From the NCBI RefSeq assembly GCF_000730625.1, contig NZ_BBIT01000014.1:279902-343901 (forward strand): 64,000 nt of DNA, read 5' to 3'. How positions within the stretch are numbered: position 1 is the first letter of the stretch; the number at the start of each line of letters is the position of its first letter. Shown in pieces: positions 21,972 through 30,195 of the stretch. The notes beneath the pieces were generated by a model. The model was not told the DNA's origin. It saw only the letters and a program-made list of their open reading frames with translations, and ran no database searches. The stretch is from Pseudomonas oryzihabitans NBRC 102199. GTDB taxonomy: Bacteria > Pseudomonadota > Gammaproteobacteria > Pseudomonadales > Pseudomonadaceae. Position numbers and translations under genes: made by a program.

Positions 21972-22142
21972 ATGCGTGAACAGCCGTTGACCAGCGTAGC
22001 CCTGATCGATGCCAGTCGCCTGGAAGCACGGCGAGAAGGGCGCTTGCGCGCGCTGCAGCGCGGCATCCTCATCAGTTGCAGCCTGGGTGTCCTGGGAGCT
22101 GCGGCCCTGCACCTGGCCTACTTGGCCGCCGGCGGTCGCTAG
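21972..22142 (+). CDS. 56-residue single-pass membrane peptide
   Basis: ATG at 21972 follows a GGGAGCGAG ribosome site. The product starts MREQPLTSVALIDASRLEA, has a basic stretch (RREGRLRALQR), and ends in one membrane helix (about residues 32-53, ILISCSLGVLGAAALHLAYL). The positive-inside rule predicts a cytoplasmic N-terminus. Function unknown. The Fur-like half site upstream suggests, weakly, a link to iron. It ends just before the pykA terminator on the other strand. Confidence 0.6.
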   Translation: MREQPLTSVALIDASRLEARREGRLRALQRGILISCSLGVLGAAALHLAYLAAGGR

Positions 22143-22166
22143 GGCTGCCTGGCCCCGATCCGTCCA

Positions 22167-22201
22167 GAAAAAAGCCCCGCACAGGGACCTGTGCGGGGCT
22201 A
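22167..22201 (-). terminator. Rho-independent terminator of pykA
   Basis: Read on the minus strand, AGCCCCGCACAGG and its inverse CCTGTGCGGGGCT pair with a tiny loop and are followed by TTTTTT. It lies 35 bases after the pykA stop codon. It also ends any transcript of the small membrane peptide. Confidence 0.9.
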
Positions 22202-22235
22202 TGTCTTCAGCACCGGTCGGAGACCGGCGGCGGGG

Positions 22236-23687
22236 TCAGACCAGCAGGTCGCCCACGCGGTACATCTTCATGGTGTTGGTGCCGTCACGCTTGGTGTAGC
22301 TGTCGCCCTTGGTCAGGATGACCCAGTCGCCGTGCTCGACGATACCGCGCTTGAGCAGTTCGTCCACCGCGGCCTGGCTCACCTTGTTCGCCGGCATGGT
22401 GGTCGGGTCGAAGGGGATGGTGTGCACGTTGCGGAACAGCGCGGTGCGGGCCTGGGTGGCACGGCTGGACGCGAAGGAGAAGATCGGCACCGAGGAACGC
22501 AGGCGCGACATGATCAGCGGGGTGTAGCCGGTGTCGGTCAGGCTGATGATGGCCTTCACGCCGGGGAAGTGGTTGGCCACGTAGATGGAGGCCAGGGCGA
22601 TGCTCTCGTCCCAACGGGTGAAGGTATGACCCAGGCGGTGGCTGGACAGCTTGCTGGTGGGCTGCTTCTCGGCACCGACGCAGACGCGCGCCATGGCCTT
22701 GACCGCTTCCACTGGATACTGGCCGGCGGCGCTCTCGGCGGAGAGCATCACGGCGTCGGTGTTGTCCAGCACGGCGTTGGCCACGTCGGAGACTTCCGCG
22801 CGGGTCGGCATGGGGCTGCTGATCATCGACTCCATCATCTGGGTCGCGGTGATCACCGCCTTGTTGAGGCGCCGGGCGTGGGAAATGATGCGCTTCTGGA
22901 TGCCCACCAGCTCGGCGTCGCCGATTTCCACGCCCAGGTCGCCCCGGGCCACCATCACGGCGTCGCTGGCATGGATCAGGCCGTCCAGGGCTTCGTCGTC
23001 CGCCACGGCTTCGGCGCGCTCGATCTTGGCCACCAGCCAGGACTTGCCACCGGCGGCTTCCATCAGGCGACGGGCTTCGTGCATGTCTTCGGCATCACGC
23101 GGGAAGGACACGGCCAGATAGTCGACCTCCATGGAGGCGGCCAGCTTGATGTCTTCGCGGTCCTTGTCGGTCAGCGCCGGAGCGGTGAGGCCACCGCCGC
23201 GACGGTTGATGCCCTTGTGGTCCGAAAGCGGGCCGCCGATCAGGGTGGTGCAATGCAGTTCGGTGGCGGTCATGCCTTCCACGCGCAGGACCACGCGGCC
23301 ATCGTCCAGCAGCAGTTCGTCACCCACGCGGCAGTCGGTGACCAGGCCCGGGTAGTCGATGCCGACCACTTCTTCGGTGCCTTCGGTGCGCGGATGAGCG
23401 ATGGACAGGCGGAAGGGATCGCCGACCTTGAGTTCGATGCGCTTGTTGACGAACTTGGCGATGCGGATCTTCGGACCCTGGAGATCGCCGAGCAGGGCGA
23501 CATGGCGACCGTGCTTGGCGGCGAGATCCCGTACCAGCTGACCACGAGCCCGGTGCTCGTCGGGCGTTCCATGCGAGAAGTTCAGGCGGGCGACGTCGAT
23601 GCCGGCGATGATGAGCTGCTCGAGGACGTCCGGAGAATTGCTGGCCGGGCCCAGGGTGGCGACGATCTTGGTACGGCGATAAATCAT
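22236..23687 (-). CDS. pykA: Pyruvate kinase PykA
   Basis: 483 residues. It converts phosphoenolpyruvate and ADP to pyruvate and ATP. The N-terminal RRTKIVATLGPASNS, ARLNFSHG, and the metal/phosphate region MVARGDLGVEIG are pyruvate kinase signatures; ATQMMESMI contains the active-site Glu. The N-terminus and length fit the PykA type of Pseudomonas. It is followed by its own terminator, and the TPR lipoprotein gene diverges upstream. Confidence 0.95.
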   Translation of the reverse strand: MIYRRTKIVATLGPASNSPDVLEQLIIAGIDVARLNFSHGTPDEHRARGQLVRDLAAKHGRHVALLGDLQGPKIRIAKFVNKRIELKVGDPFRLSIAHPRTEGTEEVVGIDYPGLVTDCRVGDELLLDDGRVVLRVEGMTATELHCTTLIGGPLSDHKGINRRGGGLTAPALTDKDREDIKLAASMEVDYLAVSFPRDAEDMHEARRLMEAAGGKSWLVAKIERAEAVADDEALDGLIHASDAVMVARGDLGVEIGDAELVGIQKRIISHARRLNKAVITATQMMESMISSPMPTRAEVSDVANAVLDNTDAVMLSAESAAGQYPVEAVKAMARVCVGAEKQPTSKLSSHRLGHTFTRWDESIALASIYVANHFPGVKAIISLTDTGYTPLIMSRLRSSVPIFSFASSRATQARTALFRNVHTIPFDPTTMPANKVSQAAVDELLKRGIVEHGDWVILTKGDSYTKRDGTNTMKMYRVGDLLV

Positions 23688-23883
23688 GCAGTCTTTCCTT
23701 TAGCGGATTGCAACCATGAGTCGGCGCCTCAGCGCCGAGTCGACGTAGAACACGGAGCGCACCTCATTGTAGCGCTGTCGCGTGGCCAGCACATGACGGC
23801 TTTTCGCAGCTTGGTCACACCAATGGTCGTTTGCCCTCAAGAAGCGGGCCCCGGCGCCGATCTAGCGAGCAGGAGGACTTTCC

Positions 23884-24270
23884 ATGCGCCCTTATCTCTG
23901 CCTGTTCCTGCTGCTCGGTCTCACCGGCTGTACCAGCGTCTCGATGAATTCCTATCTGGATGCCGCCTATAAATCCTATAGCGAAGGCGACTGCAACAAT
24001 GCCTTGCTGCAGATCTCCCAGGCTGAACGCAAGGGTCGGGCACGGCCCTGGCTGCAACCGGAATTTTCCATGCTGCGCGGCCAGTGTCTGGAGCAGCAGC
24101 AACTGTACGCCGACGCGGTCCAGACCTATCGTTTCATCCAGGTCCGGTTTCCGGCCAGCGAATACGCCTATCGGGCCCAGGCCCGACTGGACACCCTGCG
24201 CCAATTGGGGCTAGATGGCGGAACGGCCGTTGCGACGCCCCAACCGGTGCGAAAACTACCGCAGCGCTGA
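23884..24270 (+). CDS. TPR-like lipoprotein
   Basis: 128 residues with a lipobox LTGC at residues 13-16, so the mature protein begins at Cys16 with acyl anchoring. A GGAGGA site precedes the ATG. The rest is helical with TPR-like repeats (YKSYSEGDCNNALLQISQAE; AVQTYRFIQVRFPASEYAYRAQARLDTL). It resembles small outer-membrane lipoproteins of the YbgF/BamD-like helical type, but I cannot assign a role. It lies upstream of the PilZ gene. Confidence 0.7.
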   Translation: MRPYLCLFLLLGLTGCTSVSMNSYLDAAYKSYSEGDCNNALLQISQAERKGRARPWLQPEFSMLRGQCLEQQQLYADAVQTYRFIQVRFPASEYAYRAQARLDTLRQLGLDGGTAVATPQPVRKLPQR

Positions 24271-24326
24271 GCTTTCCAGGACGTTGTCGGTAAACTGGCT
24301 TTACCGTGTGCAGGATGAATCGCACC

Positions 24327-24689
24327 ATGACTCAGAATCGTCGTATCGAGCGCCACCAGCTGCCCTACTATTTGAAGGTGTTCAACCGCTTTACCGACAA
24401 GCCCATGGGCTACATCGGCAACATTTCCCGCGAGGGGCTGCTGATGATCAGCCAGCTGCCCATGCTGGTGAATGCGCGCTTCGAACTTCGGCTGAAGATT
24501 CCGGGGCAGGACGGTCAGCTGCATTTCGTCGACTTCGACGCCCGCTGCCAGTGGAGTCATGAAGACGTGACCCCGGGCAACTACGATTCGGGCTTCAGCG
24601 TCGCCGAGCCGCCGGCCGAATTCGCCGAATTGATCGACGTGCTGCAGCACTACTTCACCTTCGGCCGCCTCTCTCAGTCGGCGGCCTGA
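24327..24689 (+). CDS. PilZ-domain protein
   Basis: 120 residues from ATG 24327 (MTQNRRIERHQLPYYLKVFN); starts at 24315 and 24306 are also possible. The c-di-GMP-binding PilZ motifs are both present: RRxxR-type NRRIER at the N-terminus and GNISREG (NxSxxG) about 35 residues later. So it probably binds cyclic di-GMP as a single-domain adaptor. It overlaps the end of the convergent DUF58-like gene by 16 bases. Confidence 0.85.
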   Translation: MTQNRRIERHQLPYYLKVFNRFTDKPMGYIGNISREGLLMISQLPMLVNARFELRLKIPGQDGQLHFVDFDARCQWSHEDVTPGNYDSGFSVAEPPAEFAELIDVLQHYFTFGRLSQSAA

Positions 24690-25492
24690 TCCGGGTCACC
24701 GGCATTCCATAGCTGCAGCAGGCGGGTCTGCAGATCCGCCGTGGCGCTGGCCGCCAGCCGGCGGACGGGCCTTCGCTCCAGCCGCGCGGCCAGCCGCTCG
24801 CCCTGGATCCGGGCCTGCCAGGCGTCGGCATAGCGGCGCGCATCGCGCCAGCTGCGGATGTCGTCGGGTTCCGCCACCTGCTGCCGTGCGGTGTCGACCA
24901 GCCAGAGCTGCAGGCCGCGTCGGACCAGGTCCAGACGGCCGAGCCAGACCGCCAGCTCTTCATCCAGCGGTGCCGCCACCACCAGCACACTGCCCGGGCG
25001 CGCCTGACGGCAGAGCCGTGCCAGCGCTGCCCTGAGATCGCTCGTCGCACCTGGCAGCCGCACCGGCAGTTCGGCTGGCGTCAGGCGGCAAGCAGCCGTG
25101 CCTGCCGCCAGCAGGCGCAGCTCGGGATCGAGACCATAGAGCCACAGCTCATTGCCGCTGGCCGCCAGGGCCTGCCCGAAACCCAGCATCTGCTGGTGGT
25201 CGCCTGACCGCTCGGCCTGTCCTCGTCCCTGCTCGGCCGGGCTGGCGATCAGCAGGTGCAGGGGGGTATCCGCGCGCAGGCGTGCCCTGGAGGCCGGTGC
25301 GGCGAGCGGCGGATGCTCACCACTCGCTCGCCGGCGCCGGCGGGCGTTCAGCCGCCCCATAACGCTCAGTCCCAGCAGCAGCAGGGCACCCGCCGCCGGC
25401 AGGCCCTGCCAGCGCAGGGGCGCCAGTCCGCCCAGGATCAGGCTGAGCAGCGCCAGGGCGACCAGTGCCAGGGGCAGGCAGCGCTGGATCAT
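24674..25492 (-). CDS. DUF58/vWA-like membrane protein lacking the MIDAS motif
   Basis: 272 residues from the ATG at 25492, which overlaps the MoxR stop (ATGA). Two membrane helices (about residues 5-22 and 28-45) are followed by a cytoplasmic basic RRRRR stretch and a Rossmann-like domain (LHLLIASPAE, SVLVVAAPLDEELAVWL, LQLWLVDTARQQV). The layout is that of the C-terminal vWA half of DUF58 proteins, which often follow a MoxR ATPase. The DxSxS metal site is replaced by IASPAE, and the conserved DUF58 segment with its Arg and Trp residues is not visible. Function unknown. Confidence 0.6.
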   Translation of the reverse strand: MIQRCLPLALVALALLSLILGGLAPLRWQGLPAAGALLLLGLSVMGRLNARRRRRASGEHPPLAAPASRARLRADTPLHLLIASPAEQGRGQAERSGDHQQMLGFGQALAASGNELWLYGLDPELRLLAAGTAACRLTPAELPVRLPGATSDLRAALARLCRQARPGSVLVVAAPLDEELAVWLGRLDLVRRGLQLWLVDTARQQVAEPDDIRSWRDARRYADAWQARIQGERLAARLERRPVRRLAASATADLQTRLLQLWNAGDPDQAAD

Positions 25493-26484
25493 GGGCGCGG
25501 TGCCGGACACTGTCCCAGCAGCTTGAGGATCTGGCCGTCCAGGCTGTCACCCTCGAATTCGCGTTCTGGCGTCAGCCGCAGCCGCGGCCGCAGCACGGCG
25601 GGCAGCAGGGTGCGCACATCCTCGGGCGTCACGCTGTCGCCACCGCGCAGAAAGGCCTGTGCCTGGGCCAGGCGCAGCAGGGCCTGACCGGCGCGCGGTC
25701 CGGCGCCCTGTTCGAAGGCCGGCCATTCCCGGGTGAGACGGATCAGGCGCACGGCATGCTCCAAGACCGGCTCCGCAACCGGCAGGCCGGCCACCAGTCG
25801 CTGCAGCGCCGGCAGATCCCGCGCCTGCAGCAGGGGGCGCAGCGCCGCCGCTTCCAAGGGGTCGCCCTGGCCCTGCTGCACGGCCTGGCGCAGGGCGGCC
25901 AGTTCCTGGCCTTCTGCCGGCCACTCCAGACGCAGTTGCACCAGGAAGCGATCCCGCAGCGCCAGTGGCAGCTCGCTGCCCAGTGGGCGGGTGGCGATCA
26001 CCATGAAGGGCGCCGGCAGGGGCACCTGGCGACCGCCCAGACTCAGCTGGCGGCCCTGCAGGGCGTCGTCCAGCAGCTGGAGGACCACCGGCGGCGCCCG
26101 ATGCAGGTCTTCGAGCAGGACCAGGGAATTGAACAGCGGACCCCGGCGCAGACGGGCACTGTCGCTGCCGAGGTCCGTGACGATTTCGCCGGCCACCTCG
26201 GCAGGGGTCAGGGCCGGATGGCAGTGCAGCCGGGCGAAACCGGCATCAAGGCTGGCCGCCAGGGCGCGGGTCAGCAGCGTCTTGCCGGAGCCGGTGGGAC
26301 CTTCCAGCAACAGGTGACCGCCGGCCAGCAGGGTGGCGAGCAGTCCGTCCACGGCGGCGTCCTGCTGTGGCAGCACCTTGAGCAGGGCCTGCCGCAGGGC
26401 CTGCAGGCGGGTCAGGGCGCGGGCCTTGACGCCGGTATCGCCAGCGTCCACCGGAGTGGCGTCAGGAGGGGAACTGTCGGTCAT
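25489..26484 (-). CDS. MoxR-family AAA+ ATPase, divergent motifs
   Basis: 331 residues. The Walker A GPTGSGKT is intact (residues 62-69). The Walker B region reads LVLLEDLHRAPP (121-132), with ED where MoxR proteins usually have DE in a LLLDEINRAPP-like stretch. Sensor 1 reads VIATRPLGSE instead of the usual ATQNP. The LRDRF arginine motif is kept. MoxR ATPases act as chaperones for vWA proteins. It overlaps the DUF4350 gene upstream by 23 bases and the DUF58-like gene downstream by four. Confidence 0.8.
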   Translation of the reverse strand: MTDSSPPDATPVDAGDTGVKARALTRLQALRQALLKVLPQQDAAVDGLLATLLAGGHLLLEGPTGSGKTLLTRALAASLDAGFARLHCHPALTPAEVAGEIVTDLGSDSARLRRGPLFNSLVLLEDLHRAPPVVLQLLDDALQGRQLSLGGRQVPLPAPFMVIATRPLGSELPLALRDRFLVQLRLEWPAEGQELAALRQAVQQGQGDPLEAAALRPLLQARDLPALQRLVAGLPVAEPVLEHAVRLIRLTREWPAFEQGAGPRAGQALLRLAQAQAFLRGGDSVTPEDVRTLLPAVLRPRLRLTPEREFEGDSLDGQILKLLGQCPAPRP

Positions 26485-27682
26485 CGGAAGTCCTCGGGAG
26501 CGGGGGACGCACGGCCAGGTGCAACAGGCGCAGCTGGACGATGCGGCGGGTGAAGTCGCGAGCGGAGAGGCGCGCCGGGCTTGGGCGCATCGCCTCGCCC
26601 ACCGCGCGGGTGCTCAAGCCGCTCAGACGCGCAAGATATTGCCAGCGCTCGGCCACGCCCTGGTCGGCGAGTTCGGGGCGGCGGCGGTGCACCTCGCGCT
26701 GGATATCGCGCTGCAGGGTGGCGATCAATTCGGGCCAGCGTTGGGCATCACGCCGTGGCGCCGGATTCTGCCGACGACGTCTCAGCCAGATTCCTGCCGC
26801 CAGCGTCAGCAGCCCAAGGGCCAGGCCATAGCGTTGCAAGGCGTCCAGCCACAGGGGGAGCGGTGGCGCCGGGGCGATCAGGGTCACCGGCGCGCCCTGG
26901 GTGAGGTACCACAGCAGCCAGGCATTGTCGTACTGGGCGAGATGGGCGTTGCTCCAGAGATCGCTGTCCGACAGCAGGGTCACGCTGCCATCGCCCCAGG
27001 GCAGCATCAGCATATGGGTGGCGCTGGCGCTGCTGGCCCAGGCCACCGCCTGATCGCCGACATCGAACAGATGGCGACTGTCGTCGAAGCCAAGATAGGC
27101 GGGAGCATCGTCCTCGGCGAGATAGAGTTGGGTCAGGTTGGGCCACAGCGGCAGCGCCATGATCGGCGGGGCGGCGCCGCCCAGTTCGCGGGTCGCCATG
27201 GGACGCACGCCCAGGGTCGCGCTGAGCGCCAGGGTGCTGTCATCGGCGACGGCCACCAGCCGGCCGCCCGCCTCGACCCAGTCCAGCAGCGCCTGGGCCT
27301 GAGCCTCCGCCAGGGGCGGGTTGCCGGCCAGCCAGAACCTGACGTCCTGGGGCGGTAGTTCGGCGAGCTGCTCGGGTTGGCCGCGCTGCACCCGGCTGCC
27401 GAAGTGCTGCAGATAAGCCGCCGCCAGCGCCTGGGGATCGGTGCTGCGGGTGGTCGCGGCGAGTTGGGTGGCGAGTTGGCGTGCGGTCCGGCTGTCGAGT
27501 CCCTGATGGGTCAGGCGCAGGCTGGCCGGGCCACTGTCGGTCTGTGGCGGCAGAGGGCAGGACAGCGGCTCCTGCTGCGCGAGGCAGGCCAGCGACAGGG
27601 TCAGTGCCCAGACGGCGGCGCCCAGGCGTACGCCGATACCTCGGCACCTGGAGCGAACGGAGAGCCGATCGACTGAACGCAT
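26462..27682 (-). CDS. DUF4350-domain protein
   Basis: 406 residues. A signal peptide (about residues 1-35) precedes an exported domain related to the GATase1-like DUF4350 fold (QALLDWVEAGGRLVAVADD, VTLLSDSDLWSNAHLAQYDNAWLLWYL). One membrane helix follows near 285-305 and a basic cytoplasmic tail ends the protein. DUF4350 genes are usual neighbours of MoxR operons; here it is the first gene and overlaps moxR. Function unknown. Confidence 0.75.
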   Translation of the reverse strand: MRSVDRLSVRSRCRGIGVRLGAAVWALTLSLACLAQQEPLSCPLPPQTDSGPASLRLTHQGLDSRTARQLATQLAATTRSTDPQALAAAYLQHFGSRVQRGQPEQLAELPPQDVRFWLAGNPPLAEAQAQALLDWVEAGGRLVAVADDSTLALSATLGVRPMATRELGGAAPPIMALPLWPNLTQLYLAEDDAPAYLGFDDSRHLFDVGDQAVAWASSASATHMLMLPWGDGSVTLLSDSDLWSNAHLAQYDNAWLLWYLTQGAPVTLIAPAPPLPLWLDALQRYGLALGLLTLAAGIWLRRRRQNPAPRRDAQRWPELIATLQRDIQREVHRRRPELADQGVAERWQYLARLSGLSTRAVGEAMRPSPARLSARDFTRRIVQLRLLHLAVRPPLPRTSDDRQFPS

Positions 27683-27790
27683 GGGAAGGGAGGATACGCG
27701 GAAGACGGACGCCAGAGCCTAGCGGGTGCGGGCGCCAGGGAGCAAGGCGCGCGACGATGCTAGACTGCGCCGATTCTAGGGGAGGGCGGT

Positions 27791-29236
27791 GTGACGCAAA
27801 GTATCTTCTGGTACGACTTCGAGACCACGGGCATCGATCCACGGCGGGATCGTCCGCTGCAGGTGGCCGGGGTGCGTACCGATCTGGACCTCAACGAAAT
27901 CGAAGCGCCGCTCAATCTGCATTGCCAGCTGAGCGAGGACGTCCTGCCCCATCCGGCAGCCTGCCTGGTCACCGGTATCCTGCCCGCCACCCTGCAGCGC
28001 CTGGGGCTGCGCGAGCGGGACTTCGTCCAGCGTCTGCATGAGGAGTTGCGGCGTCCCAATACCTGCAGCGTCGGCTACAACAACCTCAGATTCGACGACG
28101 AAATGGTACGGCACAGCCTGTACCGCAACTTTCACGACCCCTATGCCCGCGAGTGGCAGCAGGGCAACAGTCGCTGGGATGTGCTTGGCCTGGTCCGGGC
28201 GCTCTATGCCTTTCGCCCGGAAAGCCTGGACTGGCCGCAGGACGAGCAGCGCGTTTCCCTGCGCCTGGATCGCCTGACCGTCGCCAATGGCATCGAACAC
28301 GCCCAGGCCCATGACGCCCTGGCGGATGTCCGCGCGACCCTGGCCCTGGCGCGCCTGGTCAGGCAGCGGCAGCCAAGGCTCTATGACTATCTCTGGACGC
28401 AGCGCCAGAAGAAGGCGGCGCTGGCGCGCATTCGTCTGCTCGAACCCCTGCTGCATGTCTCGGGACGCTTCAGCGCCGAGCGGCACTTTCTCGCCCCTGT
28501 CCTGCCGCTGGCCTGGCATCCGGTCAATCGCAATGCGTTGATCGTCTGCGACCTCGGCCTGGCGCCGGAGCCGCTGCTGGACCTGGACGTCGAGACCCTG
28601 CGCGAACGCCTCTATACCCGGCGGGATGCGCTGGCCGAGGGTGACCTGCCGGTGCCGCTCAAGCTGGTACAGATCAACAAGTGTCCGATTCTGGCGCCCT
28701 TCAGCGTCTTGCGTCCGGCGGACATGGAACGGCTGCAATTCGATCTGGCGGCCGTCTGGCGCCGCGTCCGCCAACTGCTCGACCAGCGTGCGACCTGGCA
28801 ACCCAAGGTGCAGGCCCTCTATGCCGAGGCATCCGGATTGGCCGCCCAGGAACAGGAGGCCGAAGCAAGACTGTACGACGGCTTCATTGCCGCCGAAGAA
28901 CGGCAACTCTGCGACCAAGTTCATCAATGTCCGGCGGAGCAACTTGGCAGCCGCGCCTGGCCCTTTCGGGATGAGCGACATCCAGAGCTGTTCTTTCGCT
29001 ATCGAGCGCGCAACTTTCCTGAGTTGCTGACGGCGGAAGAAGAGGCTCGTTGGCGACAATTCTGTCGGCAGCGTCTGCTGGGTGAAGAGCAACAAGGTCA
29101 TATGACCTGCACGCAGTTCCTCACCCTGACCGAACAATTGCGGCGAGAAGTCCCGGTTGATCAGGTGCCGATTCTCGAGGCCTGGTCCGCTCATGTTCGA
29201 GCGGTGATGCAGCGATTGGATCGGGCGGTTGCCTGA
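27791..29236 (+). CDS. sbcB: Exodeoxyribonuclease I SbcB
   Basis: 481 residues from GTG 27791, with a GGAGGG site close upstream. ExoI degrades single-stranded DNA 3' to 5' in recombination and repair. The DEDD nuclease motifs can be seen: YDFETTGID at the N-terminus, NNLRFDDEM, and HAQAHDALADVRATL with the final His and Asp. Its length is close to the E. coli enzyme. The transcript would continue into the structured region before mvaT's terminator. Confidence 0.92.
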   Translation: MTQSIFWYDFETTGIDPRRDRPLQVAGVRTDLDLNEIEAPLNLHCQLSEDVLPHPAACLVTGILPATLQRLGLRERDFVQRLHEELRRPNTCSVGYNNLRFDDEMVRHSLYRNFHDPYAREWQQGNSRWDVLGLVRALYAFRPESLDWPQDEQRVSLRLDRLTVANGIEHAQAHDALADVRATLALARLVRQRQPRLYDYLWTQRQKKAALARIRLLEPLLHVSGRFSAERHFLAPVLPLAWHPVNRNALIVCDLGLAPEPLLDLDVETLRERLYTRRDALAEGDLPVPLKLVQINKCPILAPFSVLRPADMERLQFDLAAVWRRVRQLLDQRATWQPKVQALYAEASGLAAQEQEAEARLYDGFIAAEERQLCDQVHQCPAEQLGSRAWPFRDERHPELFFRYRARNFPELLTAEEEARWRQFCRQRLLGEEQQGHMTCTQFLTLTEQLRREVPVDQVPILEAWSAHVRAVMQRLDRAVA

Positions 29237-29373
29237 AGTCGCAAAAACCGGATACCGATCCGAGACGTTTGTTAACCAAAAAAAGAGTGGCAAGCAGCAA
29301 ATTCGGACGGACGCTATCCGACCGCGGTTGAAGCAAGGGACAAGTGATAGGGAAGTACCGCGCCGGAGATGAA

Positions 29374-29512
29374 AGCGCTTCGGGCGCTGTGGTGCGGGGT
29401 ATCGATAACGGCGAGCGGTCACCAGGCCTAACCTGGGTCCGCGCCTGGCAGGCTGCGGTAAACGTCTGCCAGGCGGGCAAAAAAGAACGCCGGCCGGCCG
29501 GCGTTCTTTTGA
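29374..29512 (+). ncRNA. Candidate structured RNA after sbcB
   Basis: Between sbcB and mvaT there are three stem-loops in sequence and then a terminator. They are AGCGC/GCGCT (29374-29388), ACCAGG/CCTGGGT (29421-29437), and GCCTGGCAG/CTGCCAGGC (29443-29474), a perfect nine-base stem. The terminator ends with TTTT on the + strand. I see no protein frame with family resemblance. It could be a 3'UTR-derived or independent small RNA; no good promoter was found. Confidence 0.35.
29479..29510. terminator. Bidirectional terminator between sbcB and mvaT
   Basis: AAAAAAGAACGCCGGCC, then GGCCGGCGTTCTTTT: a nearly loop-free stem of about 12 bases, with A run on one side and T run on the other. It is three bases from the mvaT stop codon, so it ends mvaT on the minus strand and sbcB or a small RNA on the plus strand. 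Confidence 0.9.
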
Positions 29513-29896
29513 TCAATCCAGCAGCGTTGCCCAGGATTCGACGTCGTCCGAACCCCATTTTGCTTTCCACTCTTTCAGCGTCTTGTGATTGCCACCCTTG
29601 GTTTCGATCACTTCACCATTGTGCGGATTCTTGTATTGCTTAACTTTGCGCGCGCGCTTGGGCGTACTGCCACTGCTGGCCTTGGGAGTGCGCGCCTGGC
29701 GGGCAGGCTTGGCTTCGGTATCGAGAATGCCGATGATGTCGCGCAGGGACTTCTGATACTCACCCATCAACGCGCGGAGTTTCTTTTCGAATTCCAGTTC
29801 GCGCTGCAGTTTGTCGTCCTCTTGCAGCGACTTCAGGCGCTCCTGCAGTTCCTTGATGGCTTCTTCGGTCTGGCGGTATTCATTGATGAGCGACAT
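29513..29896 (-). CDS. mvaT: H-NS-family nucleoid protein MvaT
   Basis: 127 residues, close to the Pseudomonas MvaT sequence. MvaT oligomerises through its N-terminal coiled coil (residues 1-60, EAIKELQERLKSLQEDDKL) and silences AT-rich and acquired genes. The C-terminal DNA-binding part KQYKNPHNGEVIETKGGNHKTL carries the conserved GGN loop for the minor groove. A charged, Pro/Ala/Ser-rich linker joins the halves. Single gene with a plausible own promoter and terminator. Confidence 0.96.
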   Translation of the reverse strand: MSLINEYRQTEEAIKELQERLKSLQEDDKLQRELEFEKKLRALMGEYQKSLRDIIGILDTEAKPARQARTPKASSGSTPKRARKVKQYKNPHNGEVIETKGGNHKTLKEWKAKWGSDDVESWATLLD

Positions 29897-29941
29897 AAAC
29901 GGCCTTTGTTCTGAGTGATGCAGAGATGAAAGTCTGCATCG

Positions 29942-29970
29942 ATCATAGATTGGCTATCGGGATAAGTAAA
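29942..29970 (-). promoter_or_regulatory. Possible mvaT promoter
   Basis: On the minus strand TTTACT and TATGAT are separated by exactly 17 bases, about 45 bases before the mvaT start. Each box matches the sigma-70 consensus at four or five of six positions. Confidence 0.45.
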
Positions 29971-30138
29971 CTGTCCGCCTGACAGGTCGATAGTTGCAGC
30001 TCGTTTCGTCGCAACAGCGAAGTTGTCGAATACGCGTAACTTTCGACAGGGCATTGGCGGAACTTATCGGTTCTTACTTGTCCTTTGCAAAGTCTTTACC
30101 CTGGCTCTACAGTCGCGCGCTATGGCGCCCTGCGCCGC

Positions 30139-30167
30139 TCGACGCTGCCGGCGACTGCGCCTAGAAT
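30139..30167 (+). promoter_or_regulatory. Possible purU promoter
   Basis: TCGACG, a 17-base spacer and TAGAAT lie about 30 bases ahead of the purU ATG. The remainder of the 300-base mvaT-purU gap (29897-30195) is relatively AT-rich, with no frame I recognise. Confidence 0.4.
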
Positions 30168-30195
30168 GCAGCCCCTTTTCGTTCGAGGTTGTGCT

